A DNA stretch of 29,784 nt from Chara braunii (GCA_003427395.1 BFEA01000055.1:370680-400463), one strand, 5' to 3'. Positions 18,363 through 28,880 are shown, counted from the stretch's first letter. A program made the numbers and translations. The notes: generated by a model from the sequence alone, not told the origin.

Positions 18363-18490
18363 TTCTGCCTGATTAAGAGTTGTCAGCAGAAGGACTTCGT
18401 GTCTCTTGACTGAGTTGTCCACCTAAGAAGTCCAGCTTTACCTGACTAAGAGTTGTCAGTGGAAGGGCTTCGTGTCTTTTTACTAAGCTG
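18363..18490. repeat. Two tandem units, period about 73 bp
   Basis: Unit 1 (18363-18417) and unit 2 (18436-18490) share CCTGA(T/C)TAAGAGTTGTCAG and GACTTCGTGTCT/GGCTTCGTGTCT. Confidence 0.8.
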
Positions 18491-18507
18491 CCTGTCTTCA
18501 CTCAGAT

Positions 18508-18700
18508 GAGGGAAGGGACCTCTCTGAGATCAGTATTTCAGTATTTCCTTGGGACTGACGGGAGGGAAGGGACCTCTCTAGGACCAGCATTAAGCATCCT
18601 TCTTGAGGTTGAAGGGAGGTCTCTTGTAAGGGCTTGGTGTTGGTTATGATGTTGCTGTTCTGTGCCTCTTGAGACTGAAGGGACGTCTCTTGAGAAATGT
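18508..18700. repeat. About four degenerate tandem units, period about 52-66 bp
   Basis: Starts at 18508 and 18562 share GAGGGAAGGGACCTCTCT; later units at about 18614 and 18680 have GGGAGGTCTCTTG and GGGACGTCTCTTG. Each unit contains a TTGGGACTGA / TTGAGACTGA-like end. Confidence 0.7.
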
Positions 18701-18799
18701 TTGTCCTGTTGTGGGGCGTGGGCTATCTTCCTGTGGTTATGATATGTTTGCCTGATTGTCTGTGCCTGGGATCTTCTTCTCTAACCTAAAGATGCATTG

Positions 18800-19150
18800 A
18801 TTGTCGGGGCCAGCCAGAGCCTTACCGCAGCAGGTTGCAATCTGGTGGGGTCAGCAGGTCCCCGACGCGAGTGTCCAATTCCGTAGTCGACTGAGGCTAA
18901 GACTACGGGAGTTTGGCCTATGAGGTCGAAAGGGGTCAGCTGGAACCCTACCGTAGTCAGAGGATGCAATCCAGTGAGGTTTGCCAGAGCCTGGAACTGT
19001 GGTTAGACCGGGTACCACATTCAAAATTATGGGCGGGTTAGCCAGCGCCCTTGGCCAAAAACTGGTGGGTGAACCGGTCCCCGACCACAGTGGTCAAATC
19101 CGGATTCGGGACAATTTGACTGACATGACGTCCACTGTCATAGGGTGACC
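18800..19150. repeat. Three very degenerate repeats of roughly 110-125 bp
   Basis: Units begin near GGGGCCAGCCAGAGCC, GGGGTCAGCTGGAACC and GGGTTAGCCAGCGCCC. Two also share GGTCCCCGAC followed by a GTC-CAATTCCG-like stretch. The alignment is by eye. Confidence 0.5.
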
Positions 19151-19371
19151 AGACCCGCTATAGTCTGGGTGTCCTGGAGAGAGTGCCAAAGGGCTCTCAT
19201 ACTTGAGTGGTGGGTATGTTGGTCCTGACCTGGAGGCAGGTCAAAGGGGTTGTCAAGACAAATGATCTGACTAGTCCTGGCCTGAGGCGGGCAGAATGAG
19301 GTATGTCAGACTGACGGGACGTCTGACATTCCTGGCCAGTGGTGGGCCAAAACCAAGGCAATCAATAAATC

Positions 19372-19782
19372 TTGGGTGTGAAGAGCTGTCATGTGATATT
19401 TATGATTAATTTTTATTATTTTATGTATGGGTTTTATTTTAATTTGTTACTGCTTGACTGCTGGTTGTTAGAGGGTCTGCTTGCTGGGGCCGGGATCTGC
19501 TGTCTGTGGGACTCGCTGTTTTGCAGGTATACAAAGATTTATCTGAAGTTCCCAGACCAGAGAAAAGAGAAGGGGTTTGGTATCCCCTTCTTCCTGTCTG
19601 AGAAGTTGAGGAGACGCCTCACTCCGACCAGAGAAAGAAGACAGCGTTTTGTATCCCCTGAGTCACATGAGAAATTGAGAAGATATCTCACCCTGACCAG
19701 AAAACAGAAAGAAGGGTTTGGTATGCCCTACCCCCAGCATGGCAGACTGGACAAGTATCCCGAGCATTGGTGTCAAGACTGA
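19372..19782 (+). CDS. Doubtful 136-residue ORF with a repetitive C-terminal half
   Basis: The N-terminal third is hydrophobic (FYYFMYGFYFNLLLLDCWLL), while the rest contains three related basic stretches (QRKEKGFGIPF, RERRQRFVSP, RKQKEGFGMPY) produced by a DNA tandem repeat at 19555-19760. The start is not an ATG. The repeats keep frame although unit lengths differ (71 and 69 bases), which is only loosely suggestive of coding. It may be a non-coding repeat with a chance frame. Confidence 0.2.
   Translation: MGVKSCHVIFMINFYYFMYGFYFNLLLLDCWLLEGLLAGAGICCLWDSLFCRYTKIYLKFPDQRKEKGFGIPFFLSEKLRRRLTPTRERRQRFVSPESHEKLRRYLTLTRKQKEGFGMPYPQHGRLDKYPEHWCQD
19555..19760. repeat. Three tandem repeats, period about 70 bp
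   Basis: Units start at 19555, 19626 and 19695 with GACCAGA(A/G)AA, followed by GGTTTGGTATCCCC, GTTTTGTATCCCC and GGTTTGGTATGCCC. Units 1 and 2 also share GAGAA(G/A)TTGAG(G/A)AGA. Confidence 0.8.
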
Positions 19783-20038
19783 CAACATTTTGAATTCTCA
19801 GTTAAGGTAACCTTTTCCTGACATAAGATTCAGATTGAGAGCAGACTTCAGAATGACAAGAGGTCAGAATCAGCAGCGAACAAGAAATTGGAAATATAAT
19901 CCTTCTTAAATTTATTTGGTGGCCGACATGCGGCCTGGTTCACAAGGAACCTGTGTCCTCGGCCTCAAGGTGTTCAAACTCTTAAGCCAGGGACATTATG
20001 AGTGAAGCGTGAGCCGAAGACTTCCAAGAAAAACAGAT
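19783..20038. other. Gene-less spacer
   Basis: Nothing recognised; it contains ordinary AT-balanced sequence between the repeat cluster and the antisense ORF. Confidence 0.4.
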
Positions 20039-20509
20039 TCAGAGAGCAGAGAAAAAGTCGCGTCTATACAGGATATAGAAGATTATCATGAGTTCGGTCT
20101 GAAGCAGAGAGAGAAGGAAGAAAATGCTGAGAAGAATGTAGTTGTTGGACTGAGAGGACAAACAAACTGCGCAAGGGGTAGAGGATGGTGGAAAGGGCAC
20201 TAGAGCTCTACTCGCCGTGGGGGTGATAGGAGTTATGGGAGAGTAAGGAGGTGAGGAAGTGTTGGGCGCGCTGTAGCGCGCTTCAATTTTTTTCCGGAAA
20301 TAGTCCATCCTGTCTGGGGATGGAGTTCTCTCATACCACGCAGCGAGCGAATGGCGAGAATAGGGTCTCGAGTGTGCGCCATAACCTCCTGGCTCATCCT
20401 CCTCCTCTTCAGAACTATAATCGCATCGCGTACGAGCCGGCAGTTCTTCCCGAGCCTTACCCCCTCTCCCTCCTCTTCCTCTACCCTGTCCCCGTCGTGA
20501 TTCAAGCAT
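20039..20509 (-). CDS. Antisense ORF between pol and the 3' LTR, function unknown
   Basis: The ATG is at 20509 and the frame gives 156 residues on the minus strand. The N-terminus is an RGG-like stretch (GQGRGRGGRGGK), then an acidic cluster (YSSEEEEDEPGGYG), a basic/aromatic part (DRMDYFRKKIEARYS) and a Pro/Ser/Thr-rich part (SPPYSPITPITPTAS). The last 45 residues are hydrophobic and may be read-through past a splice site. Antisense ORFs at this place are known in large gypsy elements such as Grande. RGG boxes often bind RNA, an inference only. A TATAAAA lies upstream on the same strand. Confidence 0.45.
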   Translation of the reverse strand: MLESRRGQGRGRGGRGGKAREELPARTRCDYSSEEEEDEPGGYGAHSRPYSRHSLAAWYERTPSPDRMDYFRKKIEARYSAPNTSSPPYSPITPITPTASRALVPFPPSSTPCAVCLSSQSNNYILLSIFFLLSLLQTELMIIFYILYRRDFFSAL

Positions 20510-20737
20510 GGTGCGGGATTGAGTGCAAATTGGAGAAGAGAAGAACGAAGAAGCGACGTCGTATGCACGATAAGAGGGAGAAGAAAAAGAGGAGAAAAAA
20601 CTATGTAAACTCGCAGAGGGAGAGAAAGAGTGAAGAAGACGATATGAAAAGAAAAGGGGATGATGGCTGAAAAACGCTACCTACACCAAGTCGCTGTGGT
20701 ACGAAGAGAATGAATGAAGGTTCTGGGCTATGCACTG

Positions 20738-20744
20738 TTTTATA
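20738..20744 (-). promoter_or_regulatory. Candidate antisense TATA box (TATAAAA on the minus strand)
   Basis: On the minus strand the sequence reads CGGTATAAAACAGTGC, about 230 bases upstream of the antisense ATG at 20509. Distance and strand suit a promoter for the antisense ORF. Confidence 0.4.
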
Positions 20745-20803
20745 CCGAGCGTCTCAAGAGTATAGACCCAGCGGGGACTCTGGGTGGGGGTTTGGTATTA
20801 TGT

Positions 20804-20815
20804 AGGAGGGCGCGG
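20804..20815 (+). promoter_or_regulatory. Candidate polypurine tract
   Basis: AGGAGGGCGCGG, purine-rich apart from two C, lies directly before the proposed 3' LTR start (TGTCCCGG, 20816). A polypurine tract primes plus-strand synthesis. A similar string (TGGAGGGTGCGG) also precedes the 5' LTR, which complicates the boundary. Confidence 0.45.
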
Positions 20816-22413
20816 TGTCCCGGCCCTCCTCTGTGTACCAAATCCCTGCCTGATATCGGCCCCTTGTCCCGGTGTCATCGCCTATGAAGGGCCTATGGGT
20901 ATGTTCCAAAATTAAGTTCCCTGGTACCCGGGCTGTACCATGACGTGGACCGGCCCTGTTTGGTGTCTGCCTCAACAAAAAGGTGCCCCACAGGGCTTTC
21001 CATTGGTCCACGCAGGCTCGGTGCCCTGCTGTACAGCAGAGCACTACCGGCCTGTGACCGTGGTAGCCGCCGGACTCGCCCTGGAACGCAAAGTTGAAAG
21101 GATCGGCGATGTCATTTGTACTGCGCGCCGATCACGCCCTAAGCATGATCTGGGTTAGGTGCGCGCGATAGATATCGTTGTCCGATAAAAGGAAAGGAAA
21201 TATGGAAAAGAAAAGGGAAAAGGAAAATTTAACTGTCGAATCTATACGGGGATTTAAGCTCCTGCTTTAATTCGGGATTGGCAGGCGGTGTAATTTTCCA
21301 GCTGCAGTCGTTGTCGGATGGCCCGGTCTGTATGGAGTTGAAAGGACCTTTTTTGGACCTGATGGTTGTGACCCGGACCAGGTGCAGGGACGTAATAGGA
21401 ACCCATGCACACGTTTAAACCGCGTGCTGGACTCTAGTAGCTGAGATCGAGGGTAGGTACAGAGGTCTCCGAAATAAGAAAAGTATGAAAAAGAAACAGC
21501 GAAAAAGAAAAGGTCGAAAGTCGCGCTTTAGATTTGTGCCACGGTGATTTACTTCATAGGCGAAGCTGCGCGGGGAGATTTTGAGACGTCGTCCTTTCTT
21601 TTCTGCAACTACTATTATTATTATTAGTAGTATAGTTATTATTGATATTATTATTTAGTTTTCTTTTCGCTCGGCTGTCAGATTTGTTTTACCTTTCTGC
21701 CCGTCATTTCGTAGGAAAGCCAACGGTTGGAAATCCGGGCTTGAGCTATGTTTTGTGGTCTAAGTGGGCCGACCCCTCGTATATCACTTGCGCTGAGCTT
21801 GTTCGAATTGAGTGCCGCGTTGTAAGACCTCAAAAGAGGGGGTCGACCCGCGGCCGCATTGGTAGGGAGCCTATCACCCCCCGTGGAGGGTCATAAGCCC
21901 CCTCCTTACCATCGGATACGGGTGCCCATCAGAGGTAGTCCGAGGGTGCCTTTTGAAAGGAGAAATACGCTGGAAGTATGTTGTTATGGGACCAGAGTGT
22001 CGAGTCTGTGGTCACTTCACGATTAAAGTGAACGGCTAGTGGCCGAAAGTTGGGGTAGGCACTGTGACTGTTGGTGTTTTGCTTCACGCCATTCTTCTGT
22101 TTATTCTAATTTATTCTGATTTATTCTCTTAATTATTAACTCGTAGATTGTTTAGAGCTTCGAACTCTGAGAGTTATCTCGCGTTAATAAACCAGGGATC
22201 TTAGGCTATAAAGAAAAGAGGGGAATGGAGTCGCACGGTGTGCATGAGGTGTGCCCTCCCTCCTCTGGGAAGTTGGGACACTATTCCCTGCTAAACGCTT
22301 CTACAGTGTTCTGTGGGTCCTGTGAGAAGTCTACTGCATGTGTTCTAGTGGTGACCTACTATTCTGAGAGGGCAGACTTGTGATGTGCGAGGTCCGCTGA
22401 GAAAGGCCTGGCT

Positions 22414-22923
22414 ATGCCGCTGCACGGCTATAGGCCGGGTTACTGGTACCACCAGGCTCAGTGGAAACCCATGTCTAGGGAAGGGCCCTGGATCACAGTG
22501 ATGCTTAACTACGATAAAGGGGACGAACTGAGGTTGAAAATCAACATGGAAGGAGCTAAGGAAGTGGAAATGCGGACTAATCTGAGGCTACAGGACGTGA
22601 TCACCGAGGCAAACGATCGGGCGGAGAGGCGTTGCAGGAGGGACGGAGTGACAACAAAAATGCAGGTAACGGTCTCGTATCATGAGACCGAGACCTCGAT
22701 GGACACTGCAGAGTCTGACCTGGAACAAGCCCATCAGGACCGGGACTNAGGTGGGGAGAGCGAGATGAGCGAGGCAGGAGATCGAGAGANGGACCTTAAG
22801 TCCTGGAACANACTAGGCCAGGTCCGCAAGAACCACCCGCTGGCACGACCTGTGGAAGGCGGGCCCGAGGCCAGCTCGCGGCAGTGGAGTCCNAGAGGAC
22901 GAGGGACAGGAAAGGGTGTGTGA
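22414..22923 (+). CDS. Second copy of the uncharacterised 169-residue LTR ORF
   Basis: Same frame, start and end as 4144-4653, differing only at N positions. The surrounding 1.7 kb is equally identical, so the match reflects shared consensus sequence or gene conversion and does not argue for selection. Upstream (20816-22413) and downstream (22924-24170) I see no other coding candidates, apart from repeat-derived frames. Confidence 0.35.
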   Translation: MPLHGYRPGYWYHQAQWKPMSREGPWITVMLNYDKGDELRLKINMEGAKEVEMRTNLRLQDVITEANDRAERRCRRDGVTTKMQVTVSYHETETSMDTAESDLEQAHQDRDXGGESEMSEAGDREXDLKSWNXLGQVRKNHPLARPVEGGPEASSRQWSXRGRGTGKGV

Positions 22924-24179
22924 GTGAAACAGACACGGGNTACANNTGGCAGACCGGGGNAGAGAGAGAGGGTCAACGAGAAATGGGGACAAGACNATGG
23001 GACGCGGGGGTTNGTGTGTGCGNGACTGAACCCAAGACGGGGAAGGCGTGCATACATGCGCGACAGGTGGACGTTCGGGAGAGGGGTGAAAAGAGAAGGT
23101 CAAAGAGAGTGCACGGTGGTTGACGTCAATACGTACCTGCATTCTTGTATGGAGCGTGTGTTATTGATTCGAGGTAGGGAAGTGCAGGGTGGTGCGTGTG
23201 AGAGAGGGAGTTTGAATGAAGGAGGGAGTCAGTTCCAAGAGAAGGGACGACAGTAAAGCTTGCGTGCTTGTTGTACACGGAGAAAGTCCGTGCTCCCACA
23301 TAGAGTAGTTGACGTAATCATTACCTGGCTTGGAATAGCGGGAACTCCGTCCTCTCAGGGACCCGAGCTGTCACCTCAAGATAGCTAAAGAGATGCCAGG
23401 GAAAACTCGTGACGACTAGCGCGTCTTCCACGGGCAGTTCCCTCATGACGCCGCAGAAATGGGCCGCCTCATTACTTTGATCGGTGCATGCATGATCTGC
23501 TCGGTCAAGAACTAGCTGCTAAGAGAGTCTCATTTCCTTTGAAGACGATTTCACTTACCGGTTGGCGCGCCCGCTCTAACGACTACCTGTCTCGCTACCT
23601 CCGAGTGACTTCTGGCTTGTGACGGGTACTGCTATCAAAGCCATTGACGCGCTTCCTTATAGCTGCCCTGACCGAACCCAGAAAAGGTGGTGGTCATTGC
23701 AAGATAATTCCTTCTGTTTTTATTATCTTCAGTTTCTTCTTTTTCTTTTGATTATTGTTGTTTTAGTTAATTAGAATGATTGATCGTTGTTAACCGATCA
23801 TGTTACGTCTTGACAAGGGTTACGCCCGCAGTAGACTGTGTGAGTGGGTGAACAGGGGAAAGCCCCTGACTCATAATAACGATTTGAAACGTGCTGGCCG
23901 CGAAGAGAATCCAACGTATAGGCTACTCGATTAAGAGAATTAGCAAGGTTAAAGCGGTTGGATGATCTTGGTGTTGACACTTGTCCATTGGATGTATTTC
24001 CCTGCATTGAGTGGTTTATTTGATCACTTGGCAAGGTCAAAGAGACATGCAGCCTTTGTATTCGTGTGCTTAAGCCCCGCAGGGACGGAGATTAAAAATA
24101 CAGTTGGGACTCAGACCCTTCTTTTCCCTTTTCATCCGTGTGAGATTGCACGGTGTTGATTGTGTCACGTGATTACACT

Positions 24180-24359
24180 GTGACCGCACTGCGCGAGACT
24201 GCATCGTGCAACTGCACTGTGTAAGTGCACTGTGCGACTGCAATGTGTGGGTACACTGTGTGACTGCATTGCGTCACTGCACCGTGCGACTTCACTGCGT
24301 GACTGCACCATGTGACTGCATCGTGTGACTGCACCGTGTGACTGCATCGTGTGACTGCA
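24180..24359. repeat. 13-bp minisatellite, 3' LTR copy
   Basis: Same array as at 5899-6081 with several point differences between copies, for example CAATGTGTGGGTACA in place of CACTGTATGGGTACA. Confidence 0.9.
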
Positions 24360-25264
24360 TGAGCGTATGGGAGCGTAGGGCGTAGGCTTGCATGATTGAA
24401 TGGTTACCAACGGTGGTACGAATTGGTTTGTGTCCTGAGATAAATCGAGTGTGTAAATGTATAAGCCTGCAAATGTATGTGCGTGTGTATGTAGACGAAT
24501 GCCCGATTGAATGTACTTGCTGGCTTGATGACTATAGGTAGGCATTTGATCGAATAGTACAGGCTTATTTCCGAGCTCGCTGGATGCACTTATTCTGCTA
24601 ATGGAGATGCGGGAGTGAATTTCAGGTTATGTTTTCACGGTTTTACCTTCTTTGAATAAATAGGAAAAGGAAAGTCAGCGCTGAGAAAAATCTCCTATAT
24701 CCTCGCCAAGTTTTTACTTGATGGTGATTGACTAACTAATATCCTATCGCCTTAGTCTGTTGCAACTAACTAAGGGTGGAGGGGATTACCACAAAAGTAG
24801 AGTCAGTAAGCCTTGCCCTCTTCAGAGCGAGTTGCCAAGAAACGGTAAGCCAAAATGTTCCTTTTATGCATATCCGCCTCGTCTGATTTACAAACATGCC
24901 CAGGGAACCAGTCACCAGGGTTCACTTGTAGAGCTAGGTGGTCCAGACTGAGACCGCTAGGTAGCTTGGGTTTTGAGTTATGAAGTCGGAGCTACTCAGT
25001 CGATGCAATAATCGGATCGTTGTCAGAGACATTCAGTTCGGAACGAGTTGTACTTAATGCCAAGGTTGCATAGTTGCTAACCGAGTGGGGACCGTATTTA
25101 GTATTTATTCAGACACTAGCTGAGCATGAATTGTGGCAACCGTGCACGGTACTCTGTTCAACGGGGGGGGGAGGCTTGAGACTGTACAAACCCGTCATTT
25201 TAACAGACGTCTGGGTGCAAGACGGATTGAATCAGCAGGATCGTGTGACCCTCTGGACAAAACG

Positions 25265-25497
25265 ATCTTTAGGATGTAACTGTACAAGTTCATTGTAAAC
25301 GGGTTTGTCGGCATATCCACTCCAGTAAACCCTGCGGAATGAAAAACGATTCTGAGTATCCAGTCTGAGCGGCAAAGATTTGTAAAGAGGAGAGGGAGAG
25401 AGCATACTAAGAGTAACTTACACCTTGTTGAGAACACCTTTTTATACCTATGGATCAGATGGGGGACTGTACAGTACTCTCTCTTCTGTAGGTCCTA
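25265..25497 (+). pseudogene. Type-B module copy 2, sense in the 3' LTR
   Basis: Counterpart of 8338-8570. It reads LYKFIVNGFVG, stops and a frameshift, then YTYGSDGGLYSTLSSV and a TAA. Here it runs in the same direction as gag-pol. Confidence 0.5.
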
Positions 25498-25866
25498 CTG
25501 ACTAAGTAAAGGGGGTTGTTCCAGGTGATTAGCAAAACGGATTTCAGTTACTGACCTCAAATGAAACGTACAGACCTCAGGCANNAACAAATTAGNAAGA
25601 ACAAACCTCGTAAGAGACATGTCACANTCGGCCATAAAGCATGTCATTGAGATACGAGCAGCAAACGGATCTGTCAGCGAGACTGAAGACAGTCAACAGT
25701 CATCTTGCAGTAAGGACTTTGTCTTAGTGTTGACCCTGTGGTGAGAAATCGCAGTATAAAGGAATCCCCAATCATACCCCTGAGGGTAACAAAGTAGGTG
25801 GAACNAAGANTTNCCCTGCATCACTCGATCGGGCTAAGAGTCTAACGACAAAACAGGTATGAAGAG

Positions 25867-26134
25867 GTGATTATGGGGGACGGAGATAATGTGAGAATGA
25901 CCTACGCCCTCCACCTGGACAAAAGGGTTGACTGGGAGGAGAAAGCAGTTGAGAGAATCCCGTACATCTTGGGACTGATGAGAAGGAGGGTGCTCGAAAT
26001 AGTCAAAGATCAGAAGTTTGCGACATATACTGTCTACTTTTACGGGTCGGATGGGCGATTGCACAACACCTTCTCATCAGTAGAAACGGTGGACTAGGCT
26101 CGAGAGGTTATTAGCCACCAACGGTAAAAGTAAG
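25867..26134 (+). pseudogene. Type-B module copy 1, sense in the 3' LTR
   Basis: Counterpart of 7713-7973. It is open from 25867 to TAG 26095-26097 and continues in frame for nine codons (AREVISHQR). Amino-acid changes relative to the other copy are few (for example RGDSEE versus RVDWEE). Confidence 0.55.
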
Positions 26135-26882
26135 AAGAGGAAAAGGTTATAGACAGTACAGTGTCACATATAGCCGAGGGTGTTCTGGCGAGGCAGGGGA
26201 ACGTGGTAACTCTGAGAACCATCCATCCAACTTAATGTTCAATTAGTACCCGAGCACAGTTTCGGTTAGACACTCAAGCACTCAAGAGTCAAAATTTTTG
26301 TTTAAACGTCAATCAGATGTCAGGCAATAATTCAAAATCCAATTGATTGAAATATTCCAGATTCTTTGTCAAGAGATCAGTCAGGGCTCAGGAATTACTA
26401 TTCACAATAAGATCTGTAGTTTTCTCTACCTTTTGAGCTCAAGAAAAACTAGCATTTGGAGATCCATAATCTGATCGACAGTTAACCGGTGTCTAGTCCA
26501 GGCCCAGGCAACTGGAGACCAGACGTGGACAACTCTCAACGGACTCAAGCGGGAATCTGACACGTTGACAGACAGACTCAGCGAGCTCAGTATAGACTCA
26601 GTGAACAGGCTCAAGATAACTAGTGTTATGGTGATTCAACAAACCAGGGTTCAATCATAGCCTAATCGGAGTTTTAATAAGCATTCAACAGTCCTACAAC
26701 AACCACCAGAGCTGCACGCAGAACAATACCCAGAACAGTACTCTGAACAGTATTCAGTTGTGGATCAGTCGTTACACAATCAGTATTTAACTATTGTTCA
26801 GTCACTACTTAATCAACATTCAACCTCAATCTAGTTAGTACTCAAACAACATTCAAACAACCATTAAGAGCACCCAAGCAGG

Positions 26883-27486
26883 ACTTGGCTGGAAGTGTTT
26901 GGAACTAGTCGGCTTCATGTGACTTTACATTTCATAAGTCACAACCTCAGAGAGTATGGAGACATGGCAAGAAACCCAAACGACGGACAACAAAGTGAGG
27001 AATAGAGTGAAGTTGAGAGGGATGAGTGAGGACTCCTAAGTGGTGCTGGTCATGCTCTCTTCCATATGTACTTTCTGAGACTATTATGAGTTCTCATTCT
27101 TCCCTCATTCATTTGATCATGTCATTGCTTAAGTCAGTCGAGCTTGCTTCTTGCATTATTCTTGCCTGATGATTACTCTCGTGGATGATTCTGTCACAGT
27201 TCTCAAAATCAAATTGACATAATTGGTGCATGCATAACACACCATAATTTTATGATTATTATTTGCATGATTCTCTGCTGTTCTGAATCAAAATAAAAGA
27301 TTCCTAAGACCGGGGACCGGCGAAGACCGCAATTGAAGGGTCTCGCTCGAAGACGGACGCACACAACAGGAAGGGATTTGCATTATTTAATTTATTTTAT
27401 TTATTGCAACCAACCACAAAATCCTACGTGACAGCCTGTTGGCCTTTCCGGTCGCCTGAAACGGCCTGACTGGAAAAAGTGCGACA
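26883..27486 (+). repeat. LTR block W, 3' copy
   Basis: Direct copy of 9248-9850, with an AATAAA at 27292-27297 and the end AAAGTGCGACA. The module fragment at its start has a frame break and an early TGA compared with the 5' copy. Confidence 0.92.
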
Positions 27487-27490
27487 GCGG
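27487..27490. other. Right copy of candidate target site duplication (GCGG)
   Basis: Matches 2555-2558; see there. Confidence 0.5.
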
Positions 27491-27880
27491 TCCGCTGAGC
27501 GGGAGAGAGATCCTGGGTCTGTCCCTTCGAGGGGGGCAGAGTCGGGGATTGGTGGGGGTGCCCCTGGCCATCGTGCTGCGCATGTTCGTAGTGGCATGAG
27601 TGGTTCATCCACCGCTCTTCCCACTTCGACGGAGCAGCTTCATCGACACCCAGCCCGCGATGGTCGATTGCACAGATTGGTGAGGGGCCCGAGACAGCGA
27701 TTGGAGGACAGATTAGCGGGCGGTCCTTCACCGGTCCAGGGGGACGAGGGAGATAGACAGGGGTTGGCTGGTGGAGATGGTGGTGCGTTGGCCGGAGGTG
27801 GAGGCGGTGCCGAGGTTGCTGCGGCGGTTGAGGCGCACGAGATTCGGAGTTTGAAAATCGAAATCAGGTTACTATCTTGA
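27488..27880 (+). pseudogene. hAT transposase tail, 3' part beyond the nested insertion
   Basis: From the CGG codon 27488-27490 the frame is open to TGA at 27878-27880. It is Gly, Arg, Ser, Pro and Ala-rich with GGGGAPGH and GGDGGALAGGGGG stretches. Composition and GC content match the polar tail at 1992-2558, and the frame is continuous with it when the retrotransposon and one GCGG are removed. No domain. It may be the true C-terminus of the transposase or low-complexity flank. Confidence 0.5.
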
Positions 27881-28860
27881 AGCTACTTCCAAAAAAACGA
27901 GATCAAAACGGAAGAAATAGAGGTCACTCAAACCACGAAGAGCAAAACTATTTTTAACCTCTCATCATGATGTGTCTGTCTCCCCCAAACCTTTACCCCC
28001 TCCCTTATCGGCCCGAAGGCAACTCAGCCATCACATGGTCATTCTCTCGGCCATCAAAAAAAGACTAAACAATAAGGACTAACGGACCATGGCTTCACTT
28101 TACCCCTCACTTGCCACGTAGCAAGACAAAACCACCGAACCTGCCGGTGACCCCTCACTGGTAGTCCGGGGGGCAACATACCTTCCATGCCCTTCGTTGC
28201 CCTTCAGCACCTAACTCTTTCGTTGGACACGTGACACCCTGCCATTCGTAGCTCTGATGATGATGCTGGCAGCCCATACCCTTCGCAACACTTCACAAGC
28301 AGCCTCTTCGTAGTAGCCTCATCCTCTACGCACGGTGCATCACCCTTATCGCCATCCTTCCCATCATCATCCCTTCACCGAAAACCTCTCAACCACCACC
28401 TCACACAACGCTGAATCCACTCCCCCCAGCACCGCATTGCACCGCCGCTTGTTGTCGTCTAGCGCCGCTTGATTCGACTTCGCGCTGCTCCGCCGCATGT
28501 CACCGCTCGGCGCCGCTCGGCCTGACTGCACGGGCGGGGCGTAGCGCTCCCGGCCGCGCTGCGCCCCTACTATGACATTGAGTGGCCATCAAGTACATTC
28601 CACAACCCTGTGATCCTCCAAAAATTCCAATTAACACGTGTCCACTGCCGCTAGCGATAATCGAGATTAGCATCCACTGATGGCAAGCGCCCAGTAAGAG
28701 GACTAACAAGTATTTTTGGGGGCGGCAACTACGACGCAATCACGTCTTCAGTTGTAAATCCACTTCAGGCATCCCTCGAATACAACAAATCCCCACCGAA
28801 CCCTAAAGCTGTGTTGGATGCATTCACGATTTTCCTCGCTTTGGAGCAAAATTGGTGAAA
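27881..28860. other. Gene-less flank
   Basis: No convincing ORF. 27990-28480 is C-rich and pyrimidine-rich on the plus strand. About 28440-28565 is GC-rich with CGCCGCT-like repeats. The right end of the hAT transposon may lie here, but I could not find terminal repeats. Confidence 0.5.
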
Positions 28861-28880
28861 CCGTGACTGAAATGCATTTA

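Larger units (their letters stand above)
18002..19371. other. Noncoding 3' internal region rich in degenerate tandem repeats
   Basis: No convincing ORF. Three families of short tandem repeats are listed separately. Long noncoding stretches between pol and the 3' LTR are known in large gypsy elements. Confidence 0.6.
24699..26882 (-). repeat. LTR block S, 3' copy (inverted)
   Basis: Reverse complement of 6976-9141. It begins ATCCTCGCCAAG next to block L and ends CACCCAAGCAG, followed directly by block W. It contains a 16-17-base segment near 26855 that the other copy lacks. N bases at 25583-25584, 25596, 25627, 25805, 25810 and 25813 mirror those of the 5' copy. The parts at 24960-25260 and 26140-26700 hold nothing recognisable. 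Confidence 0.93.
2559..27486 (+). mobile_element. About 24.9-kb Ty3/gypsy-type LTR retrotransposon with very long LTRs, non-autonomous through mutation
   Basis: Two directly repeated LTRs (2559-9850 and 20816-27486) flank an 11-kb internal region with a tRNA-Asp-like primer-binding site just after the first and a purine tract just before the second. The internal region carries, in order, an extra ORF1 set, gag, protease, RT, RNase H and integrase (the Ty3/gypsy order), then an antisense ORF. LTRs near 7 kb are exceptionally long. The copy is old: all enzyme frames are interrupted and the LTRs differ by point changes, an inversion and a deletion. The left edge has an alternative: LTR similarity continues 15 bases upstream at 13 of 15 positions, which could put the start at 2544/20801. 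Confidence 0.82.
20816..27486 (+). repeat. 3' LTR (6.7 kb)
   Basis: It has the same ends as the 5' LTR (TGTCCCGG...GTGCGACA). Order: block L (20816-24693), five bases, block S in inverted orientation relative to the 5' LTR (24699-26882), block W (26883-27486). Blocks U and V of the 5' LTR are absent. A ten-base insertion relative to the 5' copy lies at about 21390. Confidence 0.82.

Noticed and set aside
20233-20670. Other frames overlapping the antisense ORF on both strands
   Set aside because: Lys/Arg-rich or Leu/Pro-rich translations of biased sequence without motifs.
27387-27731. Minus-strand frames across the LTR-hAT boundary
   Set aside because: They cross the insertion junction and oppose the hAT tail frame, which is supported by continuity.
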